Shown here piece by piece: positions 15,709 through 24,069 of a stretch of 64,000 bases of DNA. Below the pieces are notes generated by a model, which saw only the letters and a program-made list of their open reading frames with translations, did not search any database and was not told where the DNA came from. The stretch is from positions 23,356 to 87,355 of IMG/VR virus record IMGVR_UViG_3300026165_000001; one strand, given 5' to 3'. The stretch is from a virus. Every line of letters starts with the position of its first letter. Positions within the stretch are counted from its first letter, which is position 1. The translations under genes were made by a program, and so were the position numbers.

Positions 15709-17986
15709 GACTTTCTTCAGCAGTGCGATTGAGTCTTTGTAGTTGACGATTTGTGTCTTCTATCAGTTCTGTTTGACGAGCTAACCAGTCTTCTATTCTA
15801 GGTGCAGCTTGATTGTTAAGAAACGCATTCATTTCTTGGGTATTTGCTTCTATTCCATTGACACCATTGGGTGTAGTCATTGAACCAGGATTAACTGGGC
15901 CCGGAGTTCTTTCTAGTATACTGTTATTTTCAAATGGAGTATTAAGAGCTGGATAACTTTGAGCCTCACGTTGCATCCATTCATTACGTCGTCGTTGCCA
16001 TTCTAATTGCTCATCGTTAGTACCATCCGTCGGAAATGGATATTGATCTTCAAATTTTCCGCTAATTGTTCCATCGCCGGTTGGTTTAATTCCCAGTCCT
16101 GTTGCAAAAGCACCAGCTGGTGTCGCGGCGCGGGTGCCTTTTACAAGCATCGGCAAAAATCGACTCAAAATTCCAGGAGTTTTTGATGCTGCTGCTGATG
16201 CACCAGATTTAACTGCGCCTGTGCCGCGTGTAACCCAATTACGCAATTGTGAGAATAAGCCGCCAGCACCAGATGCAGCACCTGAACCCCGTCCTAATAG
16301 ATTTTTAGCACCACCAAGCATTCTTCCTCCGGTTTTACGCCATCCCCAACCCAACATCTTACGTCCAGGACCTGTAAGAGAGAGCAGCCCAAGGCCGACA
16401 CCAGCTGCTTTTAACGCATCAGTAAACCTTTCCATACCGGTTGTCATTTCAGAATATGAACCTTTTATTCCTTGCCACAGCGTGTTATCGGGTCCGAAAT
16501 TATCCGAAATATTGCGTATTGCCTCGACCAATTCTCCTCCACTACTTTTGACATCAAGTCCGAGATTTTCAATAACTGTTGACAAAGTGCTATCTTTCAT
16601 ACGATTAGTGGTTTCTTGTATGTGGCTTGCAAGTGCGAGGAGTTCAGTCTCCATTGTGGCTTGAGCTGCATCTTGATGTGCTTCACGATTGGTTTCAACA
16701 GCCTTTTCAAGTCCTTGCAATTCACTCACAAGGCTTATCAATTGGGCCGCGCCATCGACATCTCTCTGTGCAAGTCGACCCAACTGCACCATTTCATCAG
16801 CTGGTATGGCATCACCCAGTTCAGCCAATCTGCTAACCAATTGAACATTAAATTCACTTGTGTCCATGGTTTTCATGTTGCTACTAACAAAATTAAAAAT
16901 ATCCTGCAACATTGTGTTTGCTTCGCTATTGATTGATGCGATTGCACGGACTGCTTCATTATTTGTGGTGCGGAAATCCAACCCTGTTGCGATGGCTTGA
17001 GCCATGGCCAAACCAATCTGGTCACCAACTTCCCCGCCGGCGCCGAATACAGTTGCCAAGGAATTGAAATTCTCGCTCAACCTGCCACCTTCACGCTCTA
17101 TGCTCATACGGAATGCAGTGATTGCTGGATCGTCTGCCATTTCACGACGTTTACGTATCATATCACGTCGATCTTGTCCAGTAATAGCAGCAAGTCCTGT
17201 TGTTTCAAGCAATAGATTATTCATTGATTCTGCCAGGCCATCTTGTATTGCTTGTTGATTCATGCCGCTGCGGCGACGGATTTCAATTTCTTCCAATAAC
17301 ATTTCATTATATTCAGTATTAGTTAAACCAAAGTTATTGAAATCTCTTGCGAGCACTCTTGCTTCACGGCTAATCCTACTGAAGTTAGCGGCGCCGTCTT
17401 GTGCATTTTCACCCATTGCACGAAGTGAATCTCCGTTGCTCATTACCAATTTGCCATAGTCTTCCATATTGAGACCTGTTAATGTGGCTTGATGTCTCAA
17501 TTCTACAAGGCTAGATCCCAATCCAATACCGACATTTGAAAGTTCACTGACGTTTTTTGCGAATTCTTCAAGCACACTTACTGCAAATCCCGCAGCGGCG
17601 CCGATGGCTCCGATTGGAATCAATGCCTTTACGATGCCAGAAAGACTTTCCTTATTAAAGGCATCTGCAAGATCTTTACTAGTGGATTTCAGTGAATTGG
17701 TAGCATTTTGCAGAGCCTTTCCGTGATCTTTACGAAATTCATTGAGCTTCTTTTCAGCTTTAATACTTTCGGACCGATCTTGTTTTGTAGCTGTCTTCAA
17801 GTCACGCAATATTTTTTGATTGTCCGCTACTGTCTTTTGACTACGTCCTGAATGCTTGACCAATTCAGTTAGAGCTTTGGCGCTTGCGAGATTGAACTTT
17901 GACATTTCGCGAGCAGTTTCTTCGGTTGCCCAACGAGGAACGCGAACACTTTCTCCGCCAATTATAATTTCAATATCATCTGCCAT
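15704..17986 (-). CDS. Tape-measure-like tail protein (gp29 role candidate)
   Basis: Product of 760 residues. The N-terminal 120 residues are charged and helical; residues 117-139 (GIVKALIPIGAIGAAAGFAV) form a hydrophobic segment; a long helical region follows to about 520. A Gly-rich part (PGRKMLGWGWRKTGGRMLGG) comes next, then a Pro/Asn-rich tail. This profile is typical of tail length-determining proteins, which lie inside the tail tube. T4 gp29 has 590 residues. The gp26-family gene starts 72 bases away on the other strand; tail-assembly chaperones often neighbour tape measures. Sequence identity to gp29 could not be confirmed. Confidence 0.6.
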   Translation of the reverse strand: MADDIEIIIGGESVRVPRWATEETAREMSKFNLASAKALTELVKHSGRSQKTVADNQKILRDLKTATKQDRSESIKAEKKLNEFRKDHGKALQNATNSLKSTSKDLADAFNKESLSGIVKALIPIGAIGAAAGFAVSVLEEFAKNVSELSNVGIGLGSSLVELRHQATLTGLNMEDYGKLVMSNGDSLRAMGENAQDGAANFSRISREARVLARDFNNFGLTNTEYNEMLLEEIEIRRRSGMNQQAIQDGLAESMNNLLLETTGLAAITGQDRRDMIRKRREMADDPAITAFRMSIEREGGRLSENFNSLATVFGAGGEVGDQIGLAMAQAIATGLDFRTTNNEAVRAIASINSEANTMLQDIFNFVSSNMKTMDTSEFNVQLVSRLAELGDAIPADEMVQLGRLAQRDVDGAAQLISLVSELQGLEKAVETNREAHQDAAQATMETELLALASHIQETTNRMKDSTLSTVIENLGLDVKSSGGELVEAIRNISDNFGPDNTLWQGIKGSYSEMTTGMERFTDALKAAGVGLGLLSLTGPGRKMLGWGWRKTGGRMLGGAKNLLGRGSGAASGAGGLFSQLRNWVTRGTGAVKSGASAAASKTPGILSRFLPMLVKGTRAATPAGAFATGLGIKPTGDGTISGKFEDQYPFPTDGTNDEQLEWQRRRNEWMQREAQSYPALNTPFENNSILERTPGPVNPGSMTTPNGVNGIEANTQEMNAFLNNQAAPRIEDWLARQTELIEDTNRQLQRLNRTAEESQ

Positions 17987-18007
17987 GAAAAGCCCTTAAA
18001 ATACGTA

Positions 18008-18015
18008 GATAAATA
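18008..18015 (+). promoter_or_regulatory. T4-type late promoter, GATAAATA, for the gp26-family gene
   Basis: GATAAATACCC lies 42 bases upstream of the ATG at 18058. It is the same extended form (GATAAATACC) found before gp14. Confidence 0.65.
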
Positions 18016-18040
18016 CCCAGTGTAGGGTAATCCTTACATA

Positions 18041-18048
18041 TATTTAGC
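18041..18048 (-). promoter_or_regulatory. Weak late-type promoter, GCTAAATA, for the tape-measure candidate
   Basis: On the minus strand GCTAAATA lies 54 bases upstream of the ATG at 17986. It has two mismatches to TATAAATA, so it is less certain than its neighbours, but no better box was found upstream of this gene. Confidence 0.35.
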
Positions 18049-18057
18049 GAGATCGAA

Positions 18058-18891
18058 ATGAGTGAAAATCCACTACAGAAACTATATAGAAACAAGAAAG
18101 TCTATGTTTCATTGCCCAGCGGTGGCAGATTTTATAACTCTGGTGTAAAACTCAGTGCAGACAATGAAATCGGCGTTATGCCCATGACTGCCACTGACGA
18201 AATCAAACTCAAAACTCCTGATGCTCTGTTCAACGGCGAAGCCCTATACGAACTATTCAAGAGCTGTGTGCCAGATATCGAAAATCCACGTGAAATACCA
18301 GTGTGTGATATCGACAAATTATTGCTTGCAATTCGCATGGCAACCAGTGGTTCAACATTGGAGATAAAATCCACTTGCCCTAAATGCAAACACATAGAAA
18401 AATATGATGTTGACCTAGGCGTAATCATGAACAGTGCACAAGAAATCACTGAAGACAACGCTGTAACATTGGATGACGACATCATTGTTGAAACCCGTCC
18501 ACTCACACTACAAAGTCAAATCATGGCACAAATGGATTCATTTTATCAATACCGTATGCAGCAAATGATCAATGACGATAGTGTGCCAGACGAACAAAAG
18601 GCTAAAGAGTTTAATGAAATACTAGTCCAAGCCATCACACTTCAAACAGGACAAGTTGCCAGTTGTATTACAAAGGTGACATTGGACGAAGACACTCAAG
18701 TAACCGATAGTGAACACATTTTTGAGTGGGTAGAAAACATGGATAGTCATACTCATAGAAAAATTAAAGATTGTATTGAAAAATTGAGCGATCCAAAAAT
18801 GAGTGATAGTGTTACCATCAAATGCAGTCAAGAAGAATGTGGTCATGAATACAAAGCAAACATTGACCTAAATCCAGTAAATTTTTTCTAG
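18058..18891 (+). CDS. 26: gp26-family baseplate hub/tail assembly protein
   Basis: Product of 277 residues resembling the T4 gp26 baseplate family. The N-terminus contains YVSLPSGGRFY, and two metal-type Cys pairs are present: C107-x2-C110 (CPKC) and C256-x4-C261. These could form one zinc site bridging both ends of the domain. T4 gp26 (208 residues) is needed for hub assembly. The gene ends in a T-run just before the stop (18882-18888), a canonical -1 slippery heptamer, and the -1 frame stays open into the next ORF. It diverges from the tape-measure candidate with 71 bases between start codons. Confidence 0.75.
   Translation: MSENPLQKLYRNKKVYVSLPSGGRFYNSGVKLSADNEIGVMPMTATDEIKLKTPDALFNGEALYELFKSCVPDIENPREIPVCDIDKLLLAIRMATSGSTLEIKSTCPKCKHIEKYDVDLGVIMNSAQEITEDNAVTLDDDIIVETRPLTLQSQIMAQMDSFYQYRMQQMINDDSVPDEQKAKEFNEILVQAITLQTGQVASCITKVTLDEDTQVTDSEHIFEWVENMDSHTHRKIKDCIEKLSDPKMSDSVTIKCSQEECGHEYKANIDLNPVNFF
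18882..18888 (+). promoter_or_regulatory. Candidate -1 frameshift site, T TTT TTC, before a UAG stop
   Basis: In the gp26 frame the last codons are TTT TTC TAG, preceded by T, which is the X XXY YYZ heptamer T TTT TTC. An overlapping A AAT TTT also fits. Slipping back one base reads Leu-Ala-Thr-Ala-Ile-His and then joins the next ORF at its ATG, with no stop between. The fusion would have 354 residues. Confidence 0.55.
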
Positions 18892-18905
18892 CCACCGCCA
18901 TACAC

Positions 18906-19121
18906 ATGACTCCTGGTGAATTAAGACAATACATTCACGATATGGAGGTGGAGGTAGAACGACTGGAGGAATACGTATTTGATATAGCACTCTTTAGTGA
19001 GGGTGCGATATCTGTTAGTGAACTCCTAGGTATGCCCATGCCCAAAATACGAAAATTCGAAGAACGCCTAAGCGAAAAAGTCAAAGCAGAAGCTGGCAAG
19101 AAGGGAACCGAGTATCTCTAA
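18906..19121 (+). CDS. Short -1-frame ORF, possible C-terminal extension of the gp26-family protein (gp51 position)
   Basis: Product of 71 residues if started at its own ATG: acidic helix (HDMEVEVERLEEYVFD) followed by a basic end. It lies 14 bases after the gp26 stop, where T4 carries gene 51, but T4 gp51 is much larger. No Shine-Dalgarno precedes the ATG (the upstream bases are GCCACCGCCATACAC), whereas neighbours have clear ones. The frame is open back through the slippery site at 18882. It is therefore best read as the extension domain of a frameshift product, like the T part of lambda gpGT, though independent start cannot be excluded. Confidence 0.6.
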   Translation: MTPGELRQYIHDMEVEVERLEEYVFDIALFSEGAISVSELLGMPMPKIRKFEERLSEKVKAEAGKKGTEYL

Positions 19122-19316
19122 TCAACTCAGACGGTTGTCAACCGTATATTTCCATCCACTCCACTCTATTATAGTGATGCTTCGCATCACTAGCTGATTC
19201 GCATATCTCATCTCCATTCGCTTCGCTCATTTCGATTCGATCTGCTTTCAGCATTTCTTATCGTGTTTTACTATGTCGAATTGTCATTCCATTTTGATTT
19301 GAATGTTTTGAATCTA
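19122..19316. other. Non-coding spacer with small hairpins
   Basis: No gene is supported. It holds ACGGTT/AACCGT (19130-19144) just after the upstream stop and a perfect AGTGATGC/GCATCACT hairpin (19172-19190). A pyrimidine-rich stretch with TTCG-containing repeats follows. No convincing promoter could be placed. It precedes the structured RNA candidate. Confidence 0.5.
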
Positions 19317-19699
19317 TTAGGCATTTCCCAGAACCAATAGCCACACTTTGCCCGATGAGGCAAAGTGTGGCTATGGCAGACGTTTCCCGTCACCAACCCA
19401 GCAAGCTGGGCCACTCCGTTCCAAAACAACCTTGTATAGCCAGGGAAGGGCGGTTGAGCGATACCCTTTTATGTTTAGCTTTTCAACGCGGGACCACATC
19501 ATGCTGTTAACGGCTTACACGATGCTGCCTGTGGGTTCCAAGCGTGTGAGGAGAGCCCACTCATTTCTCAGGTGTCAATCTGAGTGCGTATATGACTGCG
19601 ACATGCCAGATCTGTTGCCGAAAATTTGTTTACGGCTCCTCAAGGCATTCATTGAGGTCGCTATGGTCAGGGTTCTGAGGTTGGTCCTAATAAGCCTAT
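19317..19699. ncRNA. Large structured RNA candidate, about 380 nt, strand unresolved
   Basis: The ends pair with each other: TAGGC (19318-19322) with GCCTA (19694-19698), and CAGAACC (19329-19335) with GGTTCTG (19671-19677). Inside are a 16-base-pair perfect hairpin (19337-19352 with 19359-19374, loop CGATGA), an 8-base-pair stem (19531-19538 with 19553-19560), CCTCAA/TTGAGG (19638-19643 with 19652-19657) and CCCA/TGGG (19397-19410). The region lies between convergent gene ends. An open frame at 19348-19704 has no Shine-Dalgarno and an unconvincing Cys/Arg-rich translation, so I treat it as non-coding. It recalls large ornate phage RNAs such as GOLLD and ROOL, but no match is claimed. Confidence 0.6.
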
Positions 19700-19700
19700 A

Positions 19701-20210
19701 TTAGTTGTGAGCACTTTCAAAGGCAGCTCTATTGAGTTCAAAGAAACTATCAAATTCTGTTAGTTTCCAAACAACTCCTTCCTGGTCCGTGTAGACAACG
19801 TGTCTGTTGGTTTTGAATGGCAACGTAGCATCAAATCCAACAAACTTACCTACACGGGTAATTTTCATAAAAAGAATATTAATGTCATCATCGTCCGCAG
19901 CATCTTTGATTTGCTGCAACCAATCTTCGAGAATAGGGATCGGCTCGTTGAATAGTAATCTATGGAACGGAAAACTTGCGTAGTTTTTACATTCACAGTT
20001 AAATCGATTCCAATGATCAGGCGGAACAATGTCGCCCTTCATGTGACGTATCTGCCCATCACTCATGAGAATTTTACGGTCGGCATTGCTGCCACCTGTA
20101 TAAGCCCCACTGTTGGGGACGCGCATGAATGGCGCGCCATAAGTCTCTGTCAAGTATTTGGCGACATCACGTTCCCACGCGCCGCCCTTGGCTTTGCTTT
20201 TACTGGTCAA
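19701..20210 (-). CDS. PD-(D/E)XK nuclease, resolvase-like
   Basis: Product of 169 residues. The opening KGGAWERDVAKYLTETYG resembles the first helix of Hjc/RecB-type nucleases, with E13 as a possible catalytic residue. The core D60...E73-x-K75 (MKGDIVPP and NCECKNY) is the PD-(D/E)XK metal site. Such enzymes cut branched or damaged DNA; a Holliday-junction or packaging-repair role is plausible because gp46 and gp47 lie in the same operon. The substrate is not proven. It overlaps the upstream gene by four bases and ends the minus-strand operon beside the structured RNA region. Confidence 0.7.
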   Translation of the reverse strand: MTSKSKAKGGAWERDVAKYLTETYGAPFMRVPNSGAYTGGSNADRKILMSDGQIRHMKGDIVPPDHWNRFNCECKNYASFPFHRLLFNEPIPILEDWLQQIKDAADDDDINILFMKITRVGKFVGFDATLPFKTNRHVVYTDQEGVVWKLTEFDSFFELNRAAFESAHN

Positions 20211-20425
20211 AGGTCTTTAATCATCTCTGCTAGCCCCGCTCCGACATTTCGTGATTTACTATTAAATCCTGTGATGTCAGAACCAAAGTCATATGTCATG
20301 CTGGGTAATGTATATGTTGATATCGTGGTGTCTATAGTGCTGGTATCAACACCACTATACGGCCTATTAGGATCATCGTAGACTATTCCGCCGTTGTATG
20401 AATATGGGTGTGTGTTATAATTCAT
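20207..20425 (-). CDS. Small protein of unknown function with LAEMIKDL tail
   Basis: Product of 72 residues, rich in Tyr, Thr, Ser and Asp, and probably without much fixed fold. I do not recognise a family. The last residues, GAGLAEMIKDL, are close to the tail of the next upstream protein (GPVLAEMINEL, 20415), although the rest of the two proteins differs. It overlaps both neighbours in an operon with gp46. A shared C-terminal docking tail is the only feature suggesting a function. Confidence 0.6.
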   Translation of the reverse strand: MNYNTHPYSYNGGIVYDDPNRPYSGVDTSTIDTTISTYTLPSMTYDFGSDITGFNSKSRNVGAGLAEMIKDL

Positions 20426-20663
20426 TTATCATCTCCGCAAGAACAGGACCACATTTGTATGATTCTGTTATCTTTTTCTGTGTTTTTTTATTCTCTGTAG
20501 CTTTTCTTGTCGTTTGTTGGGCCTCGACTATTTTGTATAGTTCATCGATATGATTGAAGTCTGCGTTTGCATTAACATAATCATAATCATACCAATGACT
20601 TTTAATACTGTCAAGTTGTGAACCGTAATATGTTTTGCTAGGGATATTTTTACTCAATGTCAA
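20415..20663 (-). CDS. Small protein of unknown function with LAEMINEL tail
   Basis: Product of 82 residues: a charged helical protein with a basic stretch (QQTTRKATENKKTQKKI) and the C-terminus GPVLAEMINEL. No family was recognised. It overlaps the end of gp46 by 14 bases and the following gene by 11, so all are probably translated from one message. The C-terminal octamer is shared with the 20207 product. Confidence 0.6.
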   Translation of the reverse strand: MTLSKNIPSKTYYGSQLDSIKSHWYDYDYVNANADFNHIDELYKIVEAQQTTRKATENKKTQKKITESYKCGPVLAEMINEL

Positions 20664-22422
20664 ACTCCTGATCTGGGCTAAAGCTAGTAAAGCCGTTTTC
20701 TTTAACCACGTAGAGTATGTTATTTACTCTTCCAATTAATTCTTCCCTGTGTGAAATAAGGAATATATTTTTGTTTCTATCGCGGTGCATTTTTTTCAGA
20801 ACAACAAGTGCACTTTCTACACCATTGCTATCCATGCCACTATCAATTAATTCGTCTATTGCCATGAAGTCAATAGGCGTATTGGTGCTTTCGTGAACAT
20901 CACGGAATGCCCAACTAAGGCCAAGAATCAATCTATTTCTTTCGCCTCGACTCAAGTTATCAAAATCTAGTTCACGTCCTAATTCTGTAATTTCAACACT
21001 GAGATCATTTTGAAATTGAACCTCGTGTGGCAAACCCAACTTGTTAAGATAATAGTTGAGTCGGCTATTTAAATATTGTAGATTTTGATCAATAATGCGC
21101 TTGCGGACAAAACTGTCTTTGTTTGTGAGCAACTTGAGTAAGAACTCCTGATGTTCACGCAAGTTATGCAAGCTATTCATTGTCTCCCATTCGATTGTTT
21201 GGATGCCAGATTCTTCAAGACTAGCAACTTGTTCAGTATAGGGGTCTTCTGCCTGTTGCAACCCTTCTAGCTTACTGGTCAAAGTTGCTAGTTGACTTTG
21301 TTGTTCATACGCCTCTTGCGCCGTTGCATATTTAGTTGTGGGTATCTTGTCTGGCAGCTTGATGGCTTTGATCTTGTGAGTTATTTCTTCGACATTGCCG
21401 TTTGCTTCTGCTATGGCTGCTTGATGTCCCTCTATGGCTCTGGTTTTATTTTTAATGATTTTGTCATTTGAATCATCATGGAGTTCCTGACCACATGCAT
21501 AGCAAGTATGGTTTTTAGCTGCTTCCAGGTCCTTCTCAGCTTTTTCCAAGCTACGTTTTTCGCGTTGAATTGTAGCTTCTTCTCCTGATAGAGAGCGTTG
21601 TAGTTCTGACAGCTCAGAATTTTTACGACGGTATTCGTCAAGCGCCACATGCTGTTCAAGTTCGAATTCAATGTCCATGGACTCGAGTTCAGATACAGCT
21701 TCTTGAAGCTCTTTGATTTCTTCTGCGTTCTTATTTTTCCATACACGTTGCCTACGTTTGAGGTCTTCAATCGAACGTTTAATTTGCTCATTAGCATTCT
21801 CCACGCCTTTGACCCGATATTCTTCTTCTTTGATTTGATCCTTGGTGGTTTTTACCAATTCTTTAAGCACATTTGCTTTTTCACTGAGCAACGTGATTCC
21901 CATGAGATTTTCAATAATCTCACGTTGATCATTCGCTCGTAATGCAAGGAAAGGTTCGTTATATGTGTTTAGAGCAATGAGATGTTTGAACATGATATGA
22001 TTCATTCCAATCACATTTTCAATCTCATGCTGAGTCAAACGCATTTCACCCTGTCCTTCGTCAGTTTCCACAACCGCGTCGTGTTCATTGACCAAAAATT
22101 TAAGAGTGTTTGGGGCGCGACCCCTTTCAATACGATAGGAATTGTTACCCACTTCGAATTCAACTGTTACCAACATTCCTTTGTTATTGGTCTTATTGAT
22201 AAGGTTGTTTTTTCGAATATTAGTAATGGCATTTCCATAAAGAGCATAGCTAAGGGCGTTGATCATAGTGGTCTTGCCCACGCCGTTTCGTGAACCATCA
22301 CCACCAAGATCCAAGTTATTACCCAACACAAGTGTTAGTCCAGCTTCTTGGAAATTGACGGCCTGGGTAACGTTACCCACGCTCATAAAATTCTTGATTG
22401 TGATATTCTTAAACCGAATCAT
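20650..22422 (-). CDS. 46: Recombination nuclease subunit gp46 (Rad50/SbcC-like)
   Basis: Product of 590 residues (T4 gp46 is 560). The Walker A motif NGVGKTT is at residues 46-52, and a long coiled coil carries a zinc-hook CYAC near residue 306. The C-terminal lobe has the LSRGERNRLILGLSWAF signature and the Walker B stretch FMAIDELIDSG near 520. With gp47 it forms the SMC-like nuclease that resects DNA ends for recombination-dependent replication. Its ATG overlaps the upstream stop by four bases. Confidence 0.95.
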   Translation of the reverse strand: MIRFKNITIKNFMSVGNVTQAVNFQEAGLTLVLGNNLDLGGDGSRNGVGKTTMINALSYALYGNAITNIRKNNLINKTNNKGMLVTVEFEVGNNSYRIERGRAPNTLKFLVNEHDAVVETDEGQGEMRLTQHEIENVIGMNHIMFKHLIALNTYNEPFLALRANDQREIIENLMGITLLSEKANVLKELVKTTKDQIKEEEYRVKGVENANEQIKRSIEDLKRRQRVWKNKNAEEIKELQEAVSELESMDIEFELEQHVALDEYRRKNSELSELQRSLSGEEATIQREKRSLEKAEKDLEAAKNHTCYACGQELHDDSNDKIIKNKTRAIEGHQAAIAEANGNVEEITHKIKAIKLPDKIPTTKYATAQEAYEQQSQLATLTSKLEGLQQAEDPYTEQVASLEESGIQTIEWETMNSLHNLREHQEFLLKLLTNKDSFVRKRIIDQNLQYLNSRLNYYLNKLGLPHEVQFQNDLSVEITELGRELDFDNLSRGERNRLILGLSWAFRDVHESTNTPIDFMAIDELIDSGMDSNGVESALVVLKKMHRDRNKNIFLISHREELIGRVNNILYVVKENGFTSFSPDQEFDIE

Positions 22423-22703
22423 TCTGGTCGTTCAGATCCATTGTCTTTTGTGTCTTCATCTTGAAGAGCCTCGTCCATCCAGTCTGGCATTGTGTCTGGA
22501 TTTTCAGTGATTGCTTTTCCTAGCAGCAACATAAGTGAATCCATATCTTGGTCCATTAATTCATGAATTAAACCTTGAAATTCACCATCTTCCATTAATT
22601 GTTCGTAACTTTGATCAGTGCCATTTTGTTTTGCACGATCACTCCATTCACCAACACGTTCATGCAATTCATTTATTTGGTCTAGTTTCTTTTGATCAGT
22701 CAT
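22419..22703 (-). CDS. Small acidic protein between gp46 and gp47
   Basis: Product of 94 residues, acidic and helical, with DQKKLDQINELHERVGEWSD at the start and an acidic end (DEALQDEDTKDNGSERPE). No family was recognised. It lies in the gp47-gp46 operon, 10 bases after gp47 and overlapping gp46 by four. T4 has small genes 46.1/46.2 and 47.1 in this neighbourhood, but no similarity is claimed. It may be a cofactor of the nuclease, by position only. Confidence 0.6.
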   Translation of the reverse strand: MTDQKKLDQINELHERVGEWSDRAKQNGTDQSYEQLMEDGEFQGLIHELMDQDMDSLMLLLGKAITENPDTMPDWMDEALQDEDTKDNGSERPE

Positions 22704-22713
22704 TAATTAATCC

Positions 22714-23733
22714 TTATAGATTGTTGTATATATCCATTAGTAATTTTTTGTTGATCATTTCGCTATCAACATTCTGAAGCTGATTATAAACGATTTGATC
22801 TACACTTTCCACAACGAAATCACCGTCCTGTGCAGGATCCATTGACATTTCGTCTTTCTTGACAGGCAGCAGACTGAGTTCACGTGGATTGAACTGAGTC
22901 ATAAATGTTTCCTTAATGAAGTTTGCTTCTTCATAACTGATAGGAACGTCTAGCATCGCCCGACAATAGGTTTTTTCGTTTAGGTAGTCCTCTGGCGCGT
23001 CAATCAGGTCGCTAAGATTGAGGCGGATATAGCGTGGGCCATCATAATTGACATAAGTTGGTTCACCTCCCCACTTTAAAAACATAGCACCACGTTGGTC
23101 ATCCCAGGCATCAGCATAATTGTGAGCAAAAGGACTACCTAAATAATGGACTTTGTCCCGCACTTGGCGCTTGTGAAAGTGCCCGCTAAAGACATAGTCA
23201 GCTTTCTTGAAATCATCTGCTTTGAGTTCGCCGTGGTCAGGCATCTCAACAATGGCATTCATCATGAAATGTGGCAACTCAAAATGGCCAAAGACATACT
23301 TACTCTTCAGCTTTTTCATCTTTTTCCATTCATCTCCAACTAGCCAAGGAACCAAGGCGACATCGCCCTGCTCTAAAACATCGTCGTTGATAATGTGAAT
23401 ATTGTCAAACATGTCTCCATATGGGATGGAGTTAATCTCTCGCTTTTCACGATAGAATAGATCATGGTTCCCAACTAACATGTAGATGTTTTCAAATGCT
23501 TTACTCAGCCTGGAAAAGTTGCTTACTGTGTAGTTGAGAGTTGATACGTTAACACTAGCACGATGGTGATGCCAATCGCCTAGGAATATGCAGGTTTCAC
23601 AGCCACGAGTTTTTGCTTCGTCGATAAACCATTTGATAAACTCTTCACAGTCGATATTGTGTTGGCGACTGTTATTTTTGTTACCAAAATGAATGTCGGT
23701 GAAACACGCGGCGTGTTCAAATAAGTTGTTCAA
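22714..23733 (-). CDS. 47: Recombination nuclease subunit gp47 (Mre11/SbcD-like)
   Basis: Product of 339 residues, the T4 size. All calcineurin-like phosphoesterase motifs are present in order: D13-x-H15 (TDIHFG), GD53WHH, GNH90D91 and GHFHKR near residue 185. These bind two metals at the nuclease site; the partner is gp46. The start is TTG at 23733. It is preferred because the first catalytic Asp is only 12 residues in, no ATG lies upstream in frame, and GAGGT sits seven bases before the TTG. Confidence 0.95.
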   Translation of the reverse strand: MNNLFEHAACFTDIHFGNKNNSRQHNIDCEEFIKWFIDEAKTRGCETCIFLGDWHHHRASVNVSTLNYTVSNFSRLSKAFENIYMLVGNHDLFYREKREINSIPYGDMFDNIHIINDDVLEQGDVALVPWLVGDEWKKMKKLKSKYVFGHFELPHFMMNAIVEMPDHGELKADDFKKADYVFSGHFHKRQVRDKVHYLGSPFAHNYADAWDDQRGAMFLKWGGEPTYVNYDGPRYIRLNLSDLIDAPEDYLNEKTYCRAMLDVPISYEEANFIKETFMTQFNPRELSLLPVKKDEMSMDPAQDGDFVVESVDQIVYNQLQNVDSEMINKKLLMDIYNNL

Positions 23734-23769
23734 GAGTGCGACCTCGATTTATCTAATGATAATAACAGC

Positions 23770-24048
23770 TTAGTTGCTAGCTGTCAAGTGTTCAAGCTCT
23801 GCTCTGATCTCAGATTTCATGATTTCCATAAGTTCAGATTCTGCATAGGCTGCATAAAACTCATCAAGATCTTCTGCTAGCGTAGTCTGAAATTTGACAT
23901 TCATGTCATATTCTTCATCATTGTATGTTGTGGTAAACTTATATTCTCGATATTTTTCAGTTTCTTCATTCACATACTTCATGACAACGAATTCATTATC
24001 ATTAACAGTCATTTGCAGAAATTCTTCAGATTGTGTTGTATTTGACAT
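23770..24048 (-). CDS. Small acidic protein of unknown function
   Basis: Product of 92 residues, acidic, with a beta-type first half (MTVNDNEFVVMKYVNEETEK) and a helical end. No family was recognised. It lies between gp47 and the 24070 gene in the gp55 operon. T4 late transcription also needs the small co-activator gp33; that gene was not recognised in this window, and this and the 24070 product are possible places to look. This is speculation based on position and size. Confidence 0.55.
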   Translation of the reverse strand: MSNTTQSEEFLQMTVNDNEFVVMKYVNEETEKYREYKFTTTYNDEEYDMNVKFQTTLAEDLDEFYAAYAESELMEIMKSEIRAELEHLTASN

Positions 24049-24069
24049 TCTTAATTCCTCTTGTTTTCA

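Noticed and set aside
19397-19410. CCCAGCAAGCTGGG as a separate terminator
   Set aside because: No T tract follows on either strand; it is better taken as one helix within the larger RNA.
19317-19699. Group I intron, tmRNA or tRNA cluster
   Set aside because: No interrupted gene flanks it, no tRNA-like end or tag-coding frame was seen, and the intron core elements could not be recognised.
19348-19704. Open frame of 118 residues in the large intergenic region
   Set aside because: No Shine-Dalgarno, a Cys/Arg-rich translation unlike other proteins here, and it lies over paired helices that are better explained as RNA.
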